Shown here piece after piece: positions 30,301 through 37,262 of a stretch of DNA of 39,218 nucleotides (positions within the stretch are counted from its first letter, which is position 1; each line of letters starts with the position of its first letter). This stretch comes from JABMPO01 sp964539785 (lineage in GTDB: Bacteria > Fidelibacterota > Marinisomatia > Marinisomatales > TCS56): assembly GCA_964539785.1 (NCBI GenBank), contig CAZIJQ010000022.1, forward strand, positions 1-39,218, in the 5' to 3' direction. The notes under the pieces were generated by a model. That model did no database searches, was not told the DNA's origin, and saw only the letters and a list, made by a program, of their open reading frames with translations. The position numbers were made by a program, and so were the translations under genes.

Positions 30301-30956
30301 CGTGAGATACTAGTTGTTGCAGATGTGATCTGTGAGTATTCGCTCAGATCGTCAGGATCAAGTATGTATACGATACCACCCCAAAGACTCATGGTATATA
30401 CAAATCCATCTGCATCACAGGTTAAAGTCTGCAAAGGTTGTGATTCCTCTGGAGCAGTCCACTTAGCAATTACTTCGTAGGTCTGACAGTTTACTTTATA
30501 AACTGACTCTTTGGTAGCAACGATCATGTTACCATCGTAAGATCTTGCCATTCCACGATGACTAAATAATGTATCTTGTGTACCATTTGTAAAATCCATA
30601 AACCTGATCGTATCAATAGTTCCATCGGATGGATCGAATACCCAGATTGGTATATTCCAGACTTCAGTTGTGTCGATACCATTAATTTCATACCATAAAT
30701 CTGGGTATCGATCCAGATCAGGTAATCCATCGGTGTTTTCCAATCTACGTGAATAATATGTGCCTGCCCAAATTTTACCGTCGCCAGCTACACCTACGGC
30801 GTAGGGGTTTTTAAAGCCCGGTAAATTGATAGCGGCGCTTCCATCGTTGGTAGCAATAGAATAACCATTGATTACAGTACCACTGAAATTCCATTGCTCC
30901 TCACTGTAAGAAGTAGCAGTAAGGACTACGAGCAAGACTAATATTCTACTCAACAT
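24315..30956 (-). CDS. Giant secreted beta-helix/LamG protein with dockerin-like repeat and T9SS domain
   Basis: A ~2213-aa surface protein. The signal peptide (MLSRILVLLVVLTATSYS) is followed by a propeller-like region (~20-360). A carbohydrate-binding or Ig-like segment (~370-480) and a second beta module come next. Two right-handed beta-helix regions each open with YVATWGD...GNP (DUF1565-like, near 625 and 1499) and close with SPCID.G.PDL.GDG. A LamG/concanavalin-like domain lies between them (~1280-1490). Near 1920 the loop DYNNDSIVDYLD fits the dockerin calcium consensus DxNxDxxVDxxD; a degenerate partner (SDGTFGYDE) follows. The T9SS domain is ~2122-2213 (YPNPFNPVTTIEYDLP to RKLVILK). 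The ATG at 30956 has GGGGGAG 6 bases upstream and overlaps the cohesin-like gene by 11 bases. Adhesion or glycan binding is inferred; catalytic residues were not identified. Confidence 0.82.
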   Translation of the reverse strand: MLSRILVLLVVLTATSYSEEQWNFSGTVINGYSIATNDGSAAINLPGFKNPYAVGVAGDGKIWAGTYYSRRLENTDGLPDLDRYPDLWYEINGIDTTEVWNIPIWVFDPSDGTIDTIRFMDFTNGTQDTLFSHRGMARSYDGNMIVATKESVYKVNCQTYEVIAKWTAPEESQPLQTLTCDADGFVYTMSLWGGIVYILDPDDLSEYSQITSATTSISRGSAVSTDGHDIYISMLQEGGAIHYHSDFGPDGVYSLIDTVGQAVIASGTAFWDPSGYLWLSTVIDQGNKMWSFDPGNNYAVVDSTSFSYPSPADTTIYGYPAPEFIRCPRDGAFNLAGDKMYLADFYSYSIKEFQRQNGVLVTFLANTCGVPDTLHEYSTVQLRGNLDVLGQWTNDSQVFMDNIEGDYWSTSIFIDSTIAADQVINYKYCTDPRRRVDIVDPWYGWEMGGDWSLDLSSFTGTDTTLELQYVRGWADVEPEAVPFSANNPDSIYVYLRVNMQAARENGLFDPTLDLVGVRGTVGETMNWGETMELNQESSHANGEVGSDYDGTNFYSRLILVPGYFSGNVEYKFVFHDASDGGYVNWEGDVGPGNRHFVLPAEGDTTIHWVWWDNQPPQNGTGNQQILYVATWGDDNSGDGSEGNPFASIQKGIDVAIDSDTVMVQQGAYYENINYNGKNITVASNYINSSDWSDVEQTIIDGQQQGHVVLIENGETSQATLNGFTITNGRSGFGGGISCQNNSSPVLLNLIIAYNAADTSGGGISCYLNSNPTITNVWIHDNHAGLLTAGSAGGLSAVIGSAPVVSNCQIWNNSSTLNGGGVRVHDGGINLTNCEIYSNNAVYGAGICIINSSSEAVDVSSCIVHDNFGEEGAGISIRQSNVVINGLVIENNQASNNGGGIQISENASLSTHDSQVTGNHAESLGGGIYIDSSYVSFFGGSIGANTAVSGGGIMAGNNSNLIINNVQVTDNVVDSYDGGGGLRMLQGDVYIDNSYFARNTSTGWGGAINVTNQDSVNAHTVNISNTVIEENYAADGAALDLWTYTNTPNTLYGEVNNCIIIRNSGLRRISSITGTNTNINFQDCRVSENTAENYGAGLHYYDNIYCRISHTLINNNVVTNGPGSGIYFRGGSMLDVQFCTITENSASEGDALILSGGQGSIVNTIIWNNGNRPVDVTELAGTPGQLVIEYSDIQFDLDSLQIEGSSGVDWLEGNIDAEPLFVDPSVSDFSLQIGSPCIDAGHPDLNGDGFTWETDPDDQDPDGTRMDMGSYPYSQGQSNRYSLIFENSTSRLDIPHSNSLDYSGTDLTMEVWVKVSNFNQIDNYWIICKQDIEGIRSYGFYINQDGEVCASIHTSNGHLEEPLTVAGSIIEHIWQHVAVTYDGNFAMVFIDGQLSGQMEWHGDILSCSNELNIGYTWWSGDVGDHHYGLLDELRLSSVVRYSTDFQPNYYNYPDSFTMGLWHFDEGEGDNVFDLSGNGNTGQISDVDWSTDVPDPTVGNDIIYVATWGDAAGDGTESNPYRTIQHGIDVAVPGAEIRVATGLYSDSIYVNNKSLFILGVEGPENTIISTNNTDIAAITLYDNPSPVIFEGFSISSNHRIGNEGSAFEISSSVFQLNNCWLIDNTSESIDEWSGVMTISGAEHSESYINNCLFAGNSNRNEGAVFRVEDQALHISSSVIVDNSEWAFHINSTDIDITNCTISNNDYGLLLNTSSVARVYNSIFYNNSPAEIDIDNSAIDIQFSDIKGYSNGAGVIDSPPMFMDPDSGDYNLQFGSPCIDTGDPDLDGDGETWETDPDDQDPDGTRMDMGAYYFDQSSGGETTTASINPGSGSWLAQTDTIWIEFSRPVNLDIVAYHCELTSTHFGDFGYHVGQSSDQRYFIIPTDSYPFMDLILLNFVEGIHDDLGNPVDISAISDSEFYTSLPADYNNDSIVDYLDFTTFVDLWFSDDIYLITQMDLYPRMGELPNITVQSDGTFGYDELMTLVYMWNWSHQETGRLARTPVEFMGESPSFEQDGSQVLMTMPEAAEAGQLIISYQPDAVQINKTAVNHSEDYLVLQDKDAEGGELLIEYVNLKNNPKNLITLDTRALKRSNFTLQIEYSFLSDENHLIGQGKQLFDLVAIPNQFALHQNYPNPFNPVTTIEYDLPDDGLVKLTIIDILGRQVIQLTNEYQTAGYKSVSWNGRNTIGKTASTGIYFYILESGKYSDIRKLVILK

Positions 30957-31482
30957 AAACCACTCCCCCCCGCGTCTGGAAAATGGCAATTTCATTCAGA
31001 TCGCGGTCAGTCAAGCGACAACCACCTCCAAAAGTGAGATAGGTTTCCCCTACTTCCAGCGCGTCAAATACCAACATAATTACATCCCCCGACCCGCTTA
31101 TGCCGTAAGGATCACCCTGAGCAATTCCAAGGTCAATAGTAATCAAACCATTTGAATTGGTAAAAAATGATAAAATCTCAGCATTGGTAGTAAGTAATAA
31201 ATCTTCACCCTCCGTCATTACTTGTACATCCAATAAGTTTAGCGCTAGTGTATCATGATGTATATCTGCATGTAAGCCGATCACATCAATTACTTCTTCA
31301 AATCGAACAGCTACTTCAAATGTTGTGTTGACCTGAGTTTGAATCTCAATCGGATTCATAGTAACAGCCGGTCCGAATACCGGATAGAACGGATTATTCC
31401 ATTCCGGTTCTTTCTCTGATGTACAGGAGATGAACAATATAATTATCGTTAGTGGTGCAAGAATTTTAGCGTATTTCATCAT
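30946..31482 (-). CDS. Small lipoprotein with cohesin-like domain
   Basis: A 178-aa lipoprotein with lipobox FISC (Cys20). The mature part (~40-178) follows the cohesin/CBM2-like beta-sandwich pattern: TFEVAVRFEEVIDVIGLHADI, then a leucine-rich strand HHDTLALNLLDVQV, a GLITIDLG strand, GSGDVIMLVFDALEVGETYL and GVVYVE at the end. Cohesins bind calcium-loaded dockerin modules. The downstream gene, which it overlaps by 11 bases, encodes a protein with a dockerin-like EF-hand repeat. This suggests the lipoprotein holds the giant protein at the cell surface, or receives it. It starts 2 bases after the PEGA gene stop with no strong ribosome site, consistent with translational coupling. The cohesin call is from pattern, not from a profile search. 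Confidence 0.65.
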   Translation of the reverse strand: MMKYAKILAPLTIIILFISCTSEKEPEWNNPFYPVFGPAVTMNPIEIQTQVNTTFEVAVRFEEVIDVIGLHADIHHDTLALNLLDVQVMTEGEDLLLTTNAEILSFFTNSNGLITIDLGIAQGDPYGISGSGDVIMLVFDALEVGETYLTFGGGCRLTDRDLNEIAIFQTRGGVVYVE

Positions 31483-31484
31483 TA

Positions 31485-32750
31485 TCAGTATATTAGTATT
31501 TCAAACAGGTTGATTGTCCAGACAACTCCCAGCGCTGCCAGATATTGATTCAAGAATTGTTCATGGTCTTTCATTGCTAAAAAGCGCTGATTGGCAACGG
31601 CCTGGTCATTTTCAATCTTATTCAAGTCGCGTTGATCATTATAGTTCGTTAAAGCCTCCTGGTAATTGCTATATTTACCGTCATAAACCAAATATTCCTG
31701 ATATGTCAGATAACCAACTCCAGCAGTGGCTGCCAGCATAATAAATCCTCGTAGCCAACGGCTATGTAGCAGCTGTCCGCTGCCGGGAATAATCGACGAG
31801 GTTAATAATGGTGGCAGCTTCGATCTTTTCCGTAAGAATACCGGCACATCCTGCATAATTCCGGAGTCAATCTCCAGCGTTTGCTTATAAGTCTTATAAC
31901 CAGGTTCTTTAACTAAAACCTTATAACGACCACTGGTATTATTATAAGTTAGATCGTTCAGGGAACCAATAAACACTTTATCAATGAATACTTTACTACT
32001 TGCAGGATAACCGTTGAAAATGAAACCACCTGGGATCGCTGCTAAAGTAATCGCCAATCGTTCCTTCTTCTTTTTGAAAACCAGTGCTTGTTCTTGTGAT
32101 TCAAAACCGGTTTTATCAAATTTAAAATTATACTGAAAACCGCGACGCAAATCATTTATATCCAGGGGAGTTTGACCAATATTCCGACCATCGACCGCTA
32201 CAGTTACCTTGGACGGTTTTGTATTGACCTGCAGTTTAATTTGACCAAAATTATCATCAATTACCGATTTGATAACTTTTTGCAATTTCCAGCCCAGTTC
32301 CGACTCAATTTTATCCAGCGGTCCATTAATATGTTCAGAAGCTACTAATCCGGCATTATTGGTATTAATGAAGTTTATATCTAAGGAATATTTCTGGCGG
32401 CTGGTATTAAACGCCCCTATGATAGCTATTGGGATATCCAGTTGTTGCCCAATATCTGAAATACAGGCGATTCCATCACAGGCACGTAATCCAGACTGTG
32501 CCAGAAGATCTTTCAGCTCTTGGCCGCTCACTACCTCACAATCCATGGAACTGTATAAATCATCCGTGATAACCGATTGAACCAGACTAAAATCGGTAAT
32601 TTCAATTTTGTCCATACCCTTGAAGTCAAATAGCATAATTGCCAGGTCATCGGCCCGAACGTTATAATTAATTAGGATAAATGCCAGAATTACCAGGTGA
32701 CGGGTATAAATATACCAGAGCCGAGGATATTTATTAATTGATTGTACCAT
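31485..32750 (-). CDS. PEGA-domain membrane protein
   Basis: A 421-aa protein. A hydrophobic N-terminal segment (~18-33) is an uncleaved anchor or signal. Residues ~34-170 form a CsgG/TolB-N-like alpha/beta domain containing a conserved two-cysteine segment (RACDGIACISDIG). Two PEGA-type beta modules follow: ~172-240 (KPSKVTVAVDGRNIGQTPLD) and ~243-310 (SSKVFIDKVFIGSL, GYKTYKQTLEI). The C-terminus (~312-421) carries the IIPGSGQLLHSRWLRGF motif, a transmembrane helix, a charged helical stretch and a second hydrophobic helix, as in DUF5683-like tails. PEGA proteins are commonly linked to surface-layer or polysaccharide-binding systems. It heads the three-gene unit with the cohesin-like lipoprotein and the giant beta-helix protein. 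An ATG is used but no clear ribosome site was found. Confidence 0.72.
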   Translation of the reverse strand: MVQSINKYPRLWYIYTRHLVILAFILINYNVRADDLAIMLFDFKGMDKIEITDFSLVQSVITDDLYSSMDCEVVSGQELKDLLAQSGLRACDGIACISDIGQQLDIPIAIIGAFNTSRQKYSLDINFINTNNAGLVASEHINGPLDKIESELGWKLQKVIKSVIDDNFGQIKLQVNTKPSKVTVAVDGRNIGQTPLDINDLRRGFQYNFKFDKTGFESQEQALVFKKKKERLAITLAAIPGGFIFNGYPASSKVFIDKVFIGSLNDLTYNNTSGRYKVLVKEPGYKTYKQTLEIDSGIMQDVPVFLRKRSKLPPLLTSSIIPGSGQLLHSRWLRGFIMLAATAGVGYLTYQEYLVYDGKYSNYQEALTNYNDQRDLNKIENDQAVANQRFLAMKDHEQFLNQYLAALGVVWTINLFEILIY

Positions 32751-32901
32751 AATAGGCTATTACTAAAATAATGTTAGTTACTTCTGTGTTCACAAGATTC
32801 GCCTTATGATCGGTCCTGATATTTTCTCATCCCCTGCTAGCATTACTTACTCTATGAAGTTATAATTTAAACAGTTCTTTTTCAATATGATAGTTATAAT
32901 T

Positions 32902-32933
32902 AAAAAGGCCATCCAAACAAGGATGGCCTTTTT
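32902..32933 (-). terminator. Terminator of the aldehyde dehydrogenase gene
   Basis: AAAAAGGCCATCC and GGATGGCCTTTTT are perfect complementary arms around an AAACAA loop. On the minus strand the stem ends in a T-tract, 21 bases after the dehydrogenase stop at 32954. The hairpin is symmetric and could work in both directions. The remaining ~150 bases up to the PEGA start at 32750 show no convincing promoter. Confidence 0.9.
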
Positions 32934-32953
32934 CTGCGCAATATTCAAATCAC

Positions 32954-34474
32954 TTAAAAATCGCCAAATTTGATCCCTTGAGCTAATGGCAAATCGGATC
33001 CCCAGTTGATGGTGTTAGTCTGACGACGCATGTAGGCTTTCCAGGCATCGGAACCTGATTCACGGCCACCACCGGTGTCTTTTTCGCCACCGAAAGCGCC
33101 ACCGATCTCGGCCCCGGATGTGCCAATATTGATGTTTGCAATACCACAGTCGCTGCCTGAATGGGTCAGGAATTTCTCAGCATTCTGCAATGTATTGGTA
33201 AACATGGCGCTGGATAATCCCTGGGGAACATCATTGTGCTGATTCAGGGCGTCCTGAATGCCATTATATTCAATCAGATACAGGATCGGAGCGAAAGTCT
33301 CTTCCTGCACGATTTTAAACTCATTTCTGGCTTTCACAATTGTTGGCTCCACATAAAAACCCGGGCCATCCAGTACTTTTCCACCATACAATACTTCACC
33401 GCCTTCATCGGCAACCCGATCAAGTGCATGTTTATAATCTTCTATGCAAGTCTGATTGATAACCGGACCCATCAGAGTGTCGCCATCCAGCGGATCACCG
33501 ATACGAATCTGTTTATAGGCGCTGATCAATCGGTCGGCCACATCCTTGAAAATTGATTTCGGCAGGAATATACGTCTCGTGGAAGTACAGCGTTGTCCGG
33601 CAGTACCAACCGCACCAAACACAATGGCTGGAATCAACATGCGCATTTCGGCGCTTTCATCGACAACAATGGCATTGTTACCGCCTAATTCCAGAATCGT
33701 TTTACCAAGACGTGCACCAACGACTGTACCAATTCTTTTGCCCATCGGGGTGGAACCGGTTGCAGAAATCAGAGGTACCCGTTTATCACCTATCAATAGT
33801 TCCCCGATCTTCGAACCGGAACCAACAACCAGTTGGAAAATGGACGGATAACCGTACATTTCACAAACTTCATTGCAGATATTCTGAATTGCGATGGCAG
33901 TCAGTGGGGTTGATGATGAAGGCTTCCAGATCGTGGTATCGCCGCAAACAGCAGCAATGAATGAATTCCAGGCCCAGACTGCTACCGGAAAATTAAAGGC
34001 CGAAATAACTCCCACCGGTCCCAGCGGATGATATTGTTCGTACATCCGGTGCAACGGGCGTTCCGAATGCATCGTTAAACCATATAATTGCCTTGAAAGT
34101 CCCACTGCGAAATCAGCGATATCAATCATCTCCTGCACTTCACCATCGCCTTCAGCTTTGATCTTGCCCATTTCCAGAGAAACCAGGCTACCCAGCAAAT
34201 CTTTCTTTTCCCGCAAAGCATTTGCCATCAAACGAATCAGTTCCCCTCTTTTTGGTGCTGGGACCATGCGCCATTCTTTGAATACCTCCACAGAATGTGC
34301 TACAACCGCTTCGTAATCGTCTTCCGAACACATGTAAACTGATGCTATTACTTCACCATTGGCCGGATTAATAGAATCCAGTTTACCAGCAGTAGTGGTT
34401 GTATTCCATTTTCCGGGTCCTGAACAGGCACCAAAATTTTCTGATTTGATACCTAATTCTTTTAAAATATCCAT
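32954..34474 (-). CDS. amaB: Alpha-aminoadipate semialdehyde dehydrogenase (antiquitin/ALDH7 family)
   Basis: A 506-aa cytoplasmic NAD(P)-dependent aldehyde dehydrogenase. Catalytic Cys296 lies in GTAGQRCTSTRR and the general base Glu262 in LELGGNNAIVV. ALDH7-specific segments are visible: SAFNFPVAVWAWN, GSDCGIANINIGTSGAEIGG, GGEKDTGGGRESGSDAWK and the end DLPLAQGIKFGDF. ALDH7 enzymes oxidise L-2-aminoadipate 6-semialdehyde (or its cyclic form, piperideine-6-carboxylate) to 2-aminoadipate in lysine breakdown; some members also clear betaine aldehyde or lipid-derived aldehydes. The ATG at 34474 has AGAGG 7 bases upstream; a TTG two codons earlier sits on that ribosome site. The gene is monocistronic, with its own promoter and terminator, and no lysine-pathway neighbour, so the physiological substrate is not fixed by context. 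Confidence 0.88.
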   Translation of the reverse strand: MDILKELGIKSENFGACSGPGKWNTTTTAGKLDSINPANGEVIASVYMCSEDDYEAVVAHSVEVFKEWRMVPAPKRGELIRLMANALREKKDLLGSLVSLEMGKIKAEGDGEVQEMIDIADFAVGLSRQLYGLTMHSERPLHRMYEQYHPLGPVGVISAFNFPVAVWAWNSFIAAVCGDTTIWKPSSSTPLTAIAIQNICNEVCEMYGYPSIFQLVVGSGSKIGELLIGDKRVPLISATGSTPMGKRIGTVVGARLGKTILELGGNNAIVVDESAEMRMLIPAIVFGAVGTAGQRCTSTRRIFLPKSIFKDVADRLISAYKQIRIGDPLDGDTLMGPVINQTCIEDYKHALDRVADEGGEVLYGGKVLDGPGFYVEPTIVKARNEFKIVQEETFAPILYLIEYNGIQDALNQHNDVPQGLSSAMFTNTLQNAEKFLTHSGSDCGIANINIGTSGAEIGGAFGGEKDTGGGRESGSDAWKAYMRRQTNTINWGSDLPLAQGIKFGDF

Positions 34475-34514
34475 AGACAATCCTCTATCCTGTTTTTGTG
34501 GTTAATGCAGTTTG

Positions 34515-34543
34515 ATTATTAAAATCTATTTAATTGATTACAA
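34515..34543 (-). promoter_or_regulatory. Candidate promoter of the aldehyde dehydrogenase gene
   Basis: On the minus strand TTGTAA (34543-34538) and AATAAT (34520-34515) are separated by 17 bases, with the -10 box about 40 bases before the ATG at 34474. The -10 element matches 5 of 6 positions and the -35 element 4 of 6. The surrounding AT-rich DNA makes chance matches likely, so this is tentative. Confidence 0.4.
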
Positions 34544-34627
34544 GTTGTTTTTAACTGAAAACATTGATTGAAATTAGGGTGTTCAAGAATGATTTTCAAA
34601 CATATCCACCAAGAATTATTAATAAAA

Positions 34628-34658
34628 AAAAGGACTGTAACATTGTCACAGTCCTTTT
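34628..34658 (-). terminator. Terminator of the uncharacterised membrane operon
   Basis: AAAAGGACTGT pairs with ACAGTCCTTTT around a 9-base loop. On the minus strand the hairpin is followed by a run of eight T, and it lies 24 bases after the stop of the 335-aa membrane protein at 34683. It separates that operon from the aldehyde dehydrogenase gene. Confidence 0.9.
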
Positions 34659-34682
34659 CATAATTACTTCAATTATCGGGTT

Positions 34683-35690
34683 CTAAACACCCAATCGTCT
34701 GAGAGTTGGATCAATCAACCAGAGCCAGTCATCAAACAAAAACTCCAGTCTAATCGCCAGTAAGGCAATACGTCCCATAACCGTGTATCCGAAAGCAGCG
34801 CCAAAAGTTATCATAAGCACCCAGATACCAACTTTAGCTGTCTTGCCCACAACACCTTTATGCTCAACAGAGAAGAAAAAGTACACCAGTGAGCACAAAA
34901 CGCCAAGAACCAGAATAAGATTCAGGATTGATCCCCAAAACGAAAATCCGTTTACCGGATCAATCACAATTACTGGAATGATACTGTTGCGGATCTGGCT
35001 GAGAAAGTCAGCATGGATGAAGCCAATCAACCGTATTCCGGCAGTGGTTCCAATGATGAAAGCCAACGGCCAGCGGCTGATCCATGAACCCTTGGAAGAC
35101 AGGCGCATCAACAACATTACTCCGAGAATCAATGGAAAGATATACAGCCATTCACTGTGTCCGTTGATTCCGGGCATGGCCCAGGATTTTACCATCGCCG
35201 GGAATAATTTACCCAGTAGATTGGGAACGATAACATCCCAGAATCCAACCGTCATCCAATAAGCTGCCGATACACCGATAACCGTCGATTCGGCTATTTT
35301 GTAAAACGGATTATCCTTGTACAGAAAAGACAGGATAAACACCGTAAACAGTGCAGCAACCCAGACGCCGAAGGTGCGCCAGAAACTATAACGATAATCG
35401 GTCTGATTTTCATCAGCAGCAATAGCTTCGGCATAGTCAGCCGGGTTAGCACGGTTATAGCGCGTCCATTTGATGTGTTCATCTGCCGGGATAGCCGCAA
35501 TATCGTGATCAAGAGCTTCGTCGGAATTAACATTAATCCAGTTCATTTCCGTATCGGTACCAACATTAACCAGATCGACATCAACTGCTCTGACATAAAC
35601 CGATCCGGCATCTCTGAAACCAGCATTCATCAAAAGAATAATGGCTGCGACAACTAAGACAATTATCCAATTTCTTGTGGAAGTATTCAT
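34683..35690 (-). CDS. Polytopic membrane protein of unknown function (last gene of membrane operon)
   Basis: A 335-aa protein. An N-terminal transmembrane helix (~8-22) precedes a polar segment of about 75 residues, probably extracytoplasmic (DAGSVYVRAVDVDLVNVGTD to ANPADYAEAI). About six further helices follow, among them FGVWVAALFTVFILSFL, WLYIFPLILGVMLLM, WGSILNLILVLGVLCSLVYFF and VGIWVLMITFGAAFGYTVMG. It ends in a short polar tail (IDPTLRRLGV). I do not recognise the family. AAGGAGG lies 7 bases before the ATG, and the start overlaps the upstream gene's stop by 4 bases (ATGA), so the two products are probably made in fixed ratio. A terminator follows. Role in the complex is unknown: no transporter or enzyme motif was seen. 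Confidence 0.7.
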   Translation of the reverse strand: MNTSTRNWIIVLVVAAIILLMNAGFRDAGSVYVRAVDVDLVNVGTDTEMNWINVNSDEALDHDIAAIPADEHIKWTRYNRANPADYAEAIAADENQTDYRYSFWRTFGVWVAALFTVFILSFLYKDNPFYKIAESTVIGVSAAYWMTVGFWDVIVPNLLGKLFPAMVKSWAMPGINGHSEWLYIFPLILGVMLLMRLSSKGSWISRWPLAFIIGTTAGIRLIGFIHADFLSQIRNSIIPVIVIDPVNGFSFWGSILNLILVLGVLCSLVYFFFSVEHKGVVGKTAKVGIWVLMITFGAAFGYTVMGRIALLAIRLEFLFDDWLWLIDPTLRRLGV

Positions 35691-36547
35691 GACTGTCCCT
35701 CCTTCTTCTTGTCGATAAAGAAGATAACATTACCTACTATAATGAGGAAAATCATTAACAGGTGAGCTACCAACTGTGGTCCCATGCGGCGGATACCTTC
35801 TAGATATTTGGGCTGGTCCTGCAAGCCATATCTTTCTCCAACCAGCATTTCATATTCCGAAGCGCCTTTGATCGCTCCCAGCAGACCGGGTAATTGGTCC
35901 GGAATATATGGGTAAAGCAGGGGTGCCTGCACACCGGTACACCCGGCAACCATTTTAATCTTATCCGGGAATGCCGTCACTGCATACTGGACCCATTCCT
36001 TGGTTCCGGCATAGCCGGCACTGACGTTAATAACCAGATCCATGTCCTGAACACTGTAAATATCCTGGCACATGGGGATATCATCGAAAGCAGTTCCGTA
36101 AGCATCCGTGGTATAAAGCTCACGGAAGTCAGTTACGATAACCTTAATCACACCTTCGTTACCGGATTTAAAGCCAAGATTGACATAATCTTCGCCGTAA
36201 ACCATATCCGGAAAATCAGAATGAATTACCATTTCGATGCGGTCATCAATCATCTGCGGACCTACCGGCCACAATGCCATGTAATACATCTTCAGACCTT
36301 TGGCTGCACAATGATATGAAAAAGTAGTTGCCATGGGACCTAATTCACCTTCACTGGCAGGGTCAAAATCAAATGACAGCAAAACATTAGAACCAGGTTC
36401 CAATGATTCAATTGCATCAAATGTTGAATATGCCAGGTCGGTTGCTTTCTCTGGGAATTGCAATTGTAAAAGAATAGGAATTGACACGGATAGGAACATT
36501 AGTAAAAAGATCCACCGTCGATCGATATTTTTAATGAATTCGTACAT
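35687..36547 (-). CDS. Conserved membrane-anchored protein of unknown function
   Basis: A 286-aa protein with one N-terminal helix (~12-30, WIFLLMFLSVSIPILLQL) and one C-terminal helix (~258-277), enclosing a soluble alpha/beta domain of about 220 residues. The domain carries segments that look conserved in type: NVLLSFDFDPASEGELGPMA, MALWPVGPQMIDD, YGEDYVNLGFKSG, DLVINVSAGYAGTKEWV and GLLGAIKGASEYE. From memory similar sequences occur as uncharacterised proteins in several phyla, usually beside DUF6754-like genes; this was not checked. AAGGA lies 7 bases before the ATG. It is 3 bases after the upstream gene and overlaps the next by 4. No catalytic motif is evident; the fold may be Rossmann-like and bind a ligand or partner. 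Confidence 0.68.
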   Translation of the reverse strand: MYEFIKNIDRRWIFLLMFLSVSIPILLQLQFPEKATDLAYSTFDAIESLEPGSNVLLSFDFDPASEGELGPMATTFSYHCAAKGLKMYYMALWPVGPQMIDDRIEMVIHSDFPDMVYGEDYVNLGFKSGNEGVIKVIVTDFRELYTTDAYGTAFDDIPMCQDIYSVQDMDLVINVSAGYAGTKEWVQYAVTAFPDKIKMVAGCTGVQAPLLYPYIPDQLPGLLGAIKGASEYEMLVGERYGLQDQPKYLEGIRRMGPQLVAHLLMIFLIIVGNVIFFIDKKKEGQS

Positions 36548-36550
36548 AGC

Positions 36551-37249
36551 CTATTCCTTACTCTGGCCTAAATACGACCGGTCTACACCAAGTAATACTT
36601 TCAGGGATGTGGAAGCAATTCCCAATGCGATACCAATCATGATCGCTCGATTACCGGCTGTGTTAAAGACTTTCATTATGATTACCGTGAGGTTCTCCAA
36701 TTTCAAACCACTTAACCATTCGGGCAGCCAGGCTGTTAGAGCTACTCCAGCGAAGGTCCGACCCAAAAGGATAATAAAGGCTGTTCCCAGCAACAGGATA
36801 GCTTCAATATTCTTAGCTCTGAAAGCTCGGAAGGCTGCCGATGCAACGTAAAAAGCCAACATGGCAAACATCGTGGCAGTCAAAGGTTTGAAGACATATT
36901 CGTAAAGCCACCAGAAAGGAGTTCCAATCTCACGGTAACTACCTGACCATTCATGGGTTGGAAATTGAAGGTTCGGATTCACTCCGATTTTCCCAAGACC
37001 AATTGACAGGGTGATTATAAAAGCGGCTAAGGTAATGCCGGAATATCCCCATCCTGATTTGTGGTCAGATACTTTCTTTAAATGAATCTTAATCAAATTT
37101 CCGCCGCCGAGGACAAAAGCGATTGAAGCCAATACATCAAACCAAATGGCTGCAATTTCACCCCATCCCTGGGTACGCGGGATAAAATAGGCGATGATTA
37201 AAACAAATCCGCCTAAAGCTGTTATTAATAATGGTACTGTTCTTTTCAT
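36551..37249 (-). CDS. Six-helix membrane protein of unknown function
   Basis: A 232-aa integral membrane protein with about six hydrophobic segments: ~5-23, 33-50, 70-88, 110-135, 150-170 and 200-217. A conserved-looking end, GNRAIMIGIALGIASTSLKV followed by LLGVDRSYLG, suggests a membrane-embedded core with a short cytoplasmic tail. A polar loop between helices 3 and 4 contains HEWSGSYREIGTPFWWLYEY. I know no characterised relative. AAGGAG is 9 bases before the ATG. The gene lies 13 bases after the DUF6754-like gene and 3 before the next, within the compact operon. It could form a channel-like or scaffold component with the other multi-helix protein of the operon, but this is a guess from architecture. 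Confidence 0.68.
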   Translation of the reverse strand: MKRTVPLLITALGGFVLIIAYFIPRTQGWGEIAAIWFDVLASIAFVLGGGNLIKIHLKKVSDHKSGWGYSGITLAAFIITLSIGLGKIGVNPNLQFPTHEWSGSYREIGTPFWWLYEYVFKPLTATMFAMLAFYVASAAFRAFRAKNIEAILLLGTAFIILLGRTFAGVALTAWLPEWLSGLKLENLTVIIMKVFNTAGNRAIMIGIALGIASTSLKVLLGVDRSYLGQSKE

Positions 37250-37262
37250 CCGTTTATACTCC

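Noticed and set aside
24400..30900. Repeats in the giant gene as a CRISPR array or satellite DNA
   Set aside because: The repeats are degenerate at DNA level and reflect beta-helix rungs in protein; there are no uniform spacers.
30957..30995. Start of the giant gene at 30995
   Set aside because: It would precede the signal peptide with MKLPFSRRGGEWF and lengthen the overlap to 50 bases; the ATG at 30956 has an excellent GGGGGAG site.
33553..33960. 135-codon plus-strand frame within the aldehyde dehydrogenase gene
   Set aside because: Fully antisense to a strongly supported enzyme gene, with no recognisable domain.
36333..36851. 172-codon plus-strand frame across two membrane-operon genes
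   Set aside because: Antisense across the 3-base gap between two genes with good ribosome sites; its sequence is basic and unpatterned.
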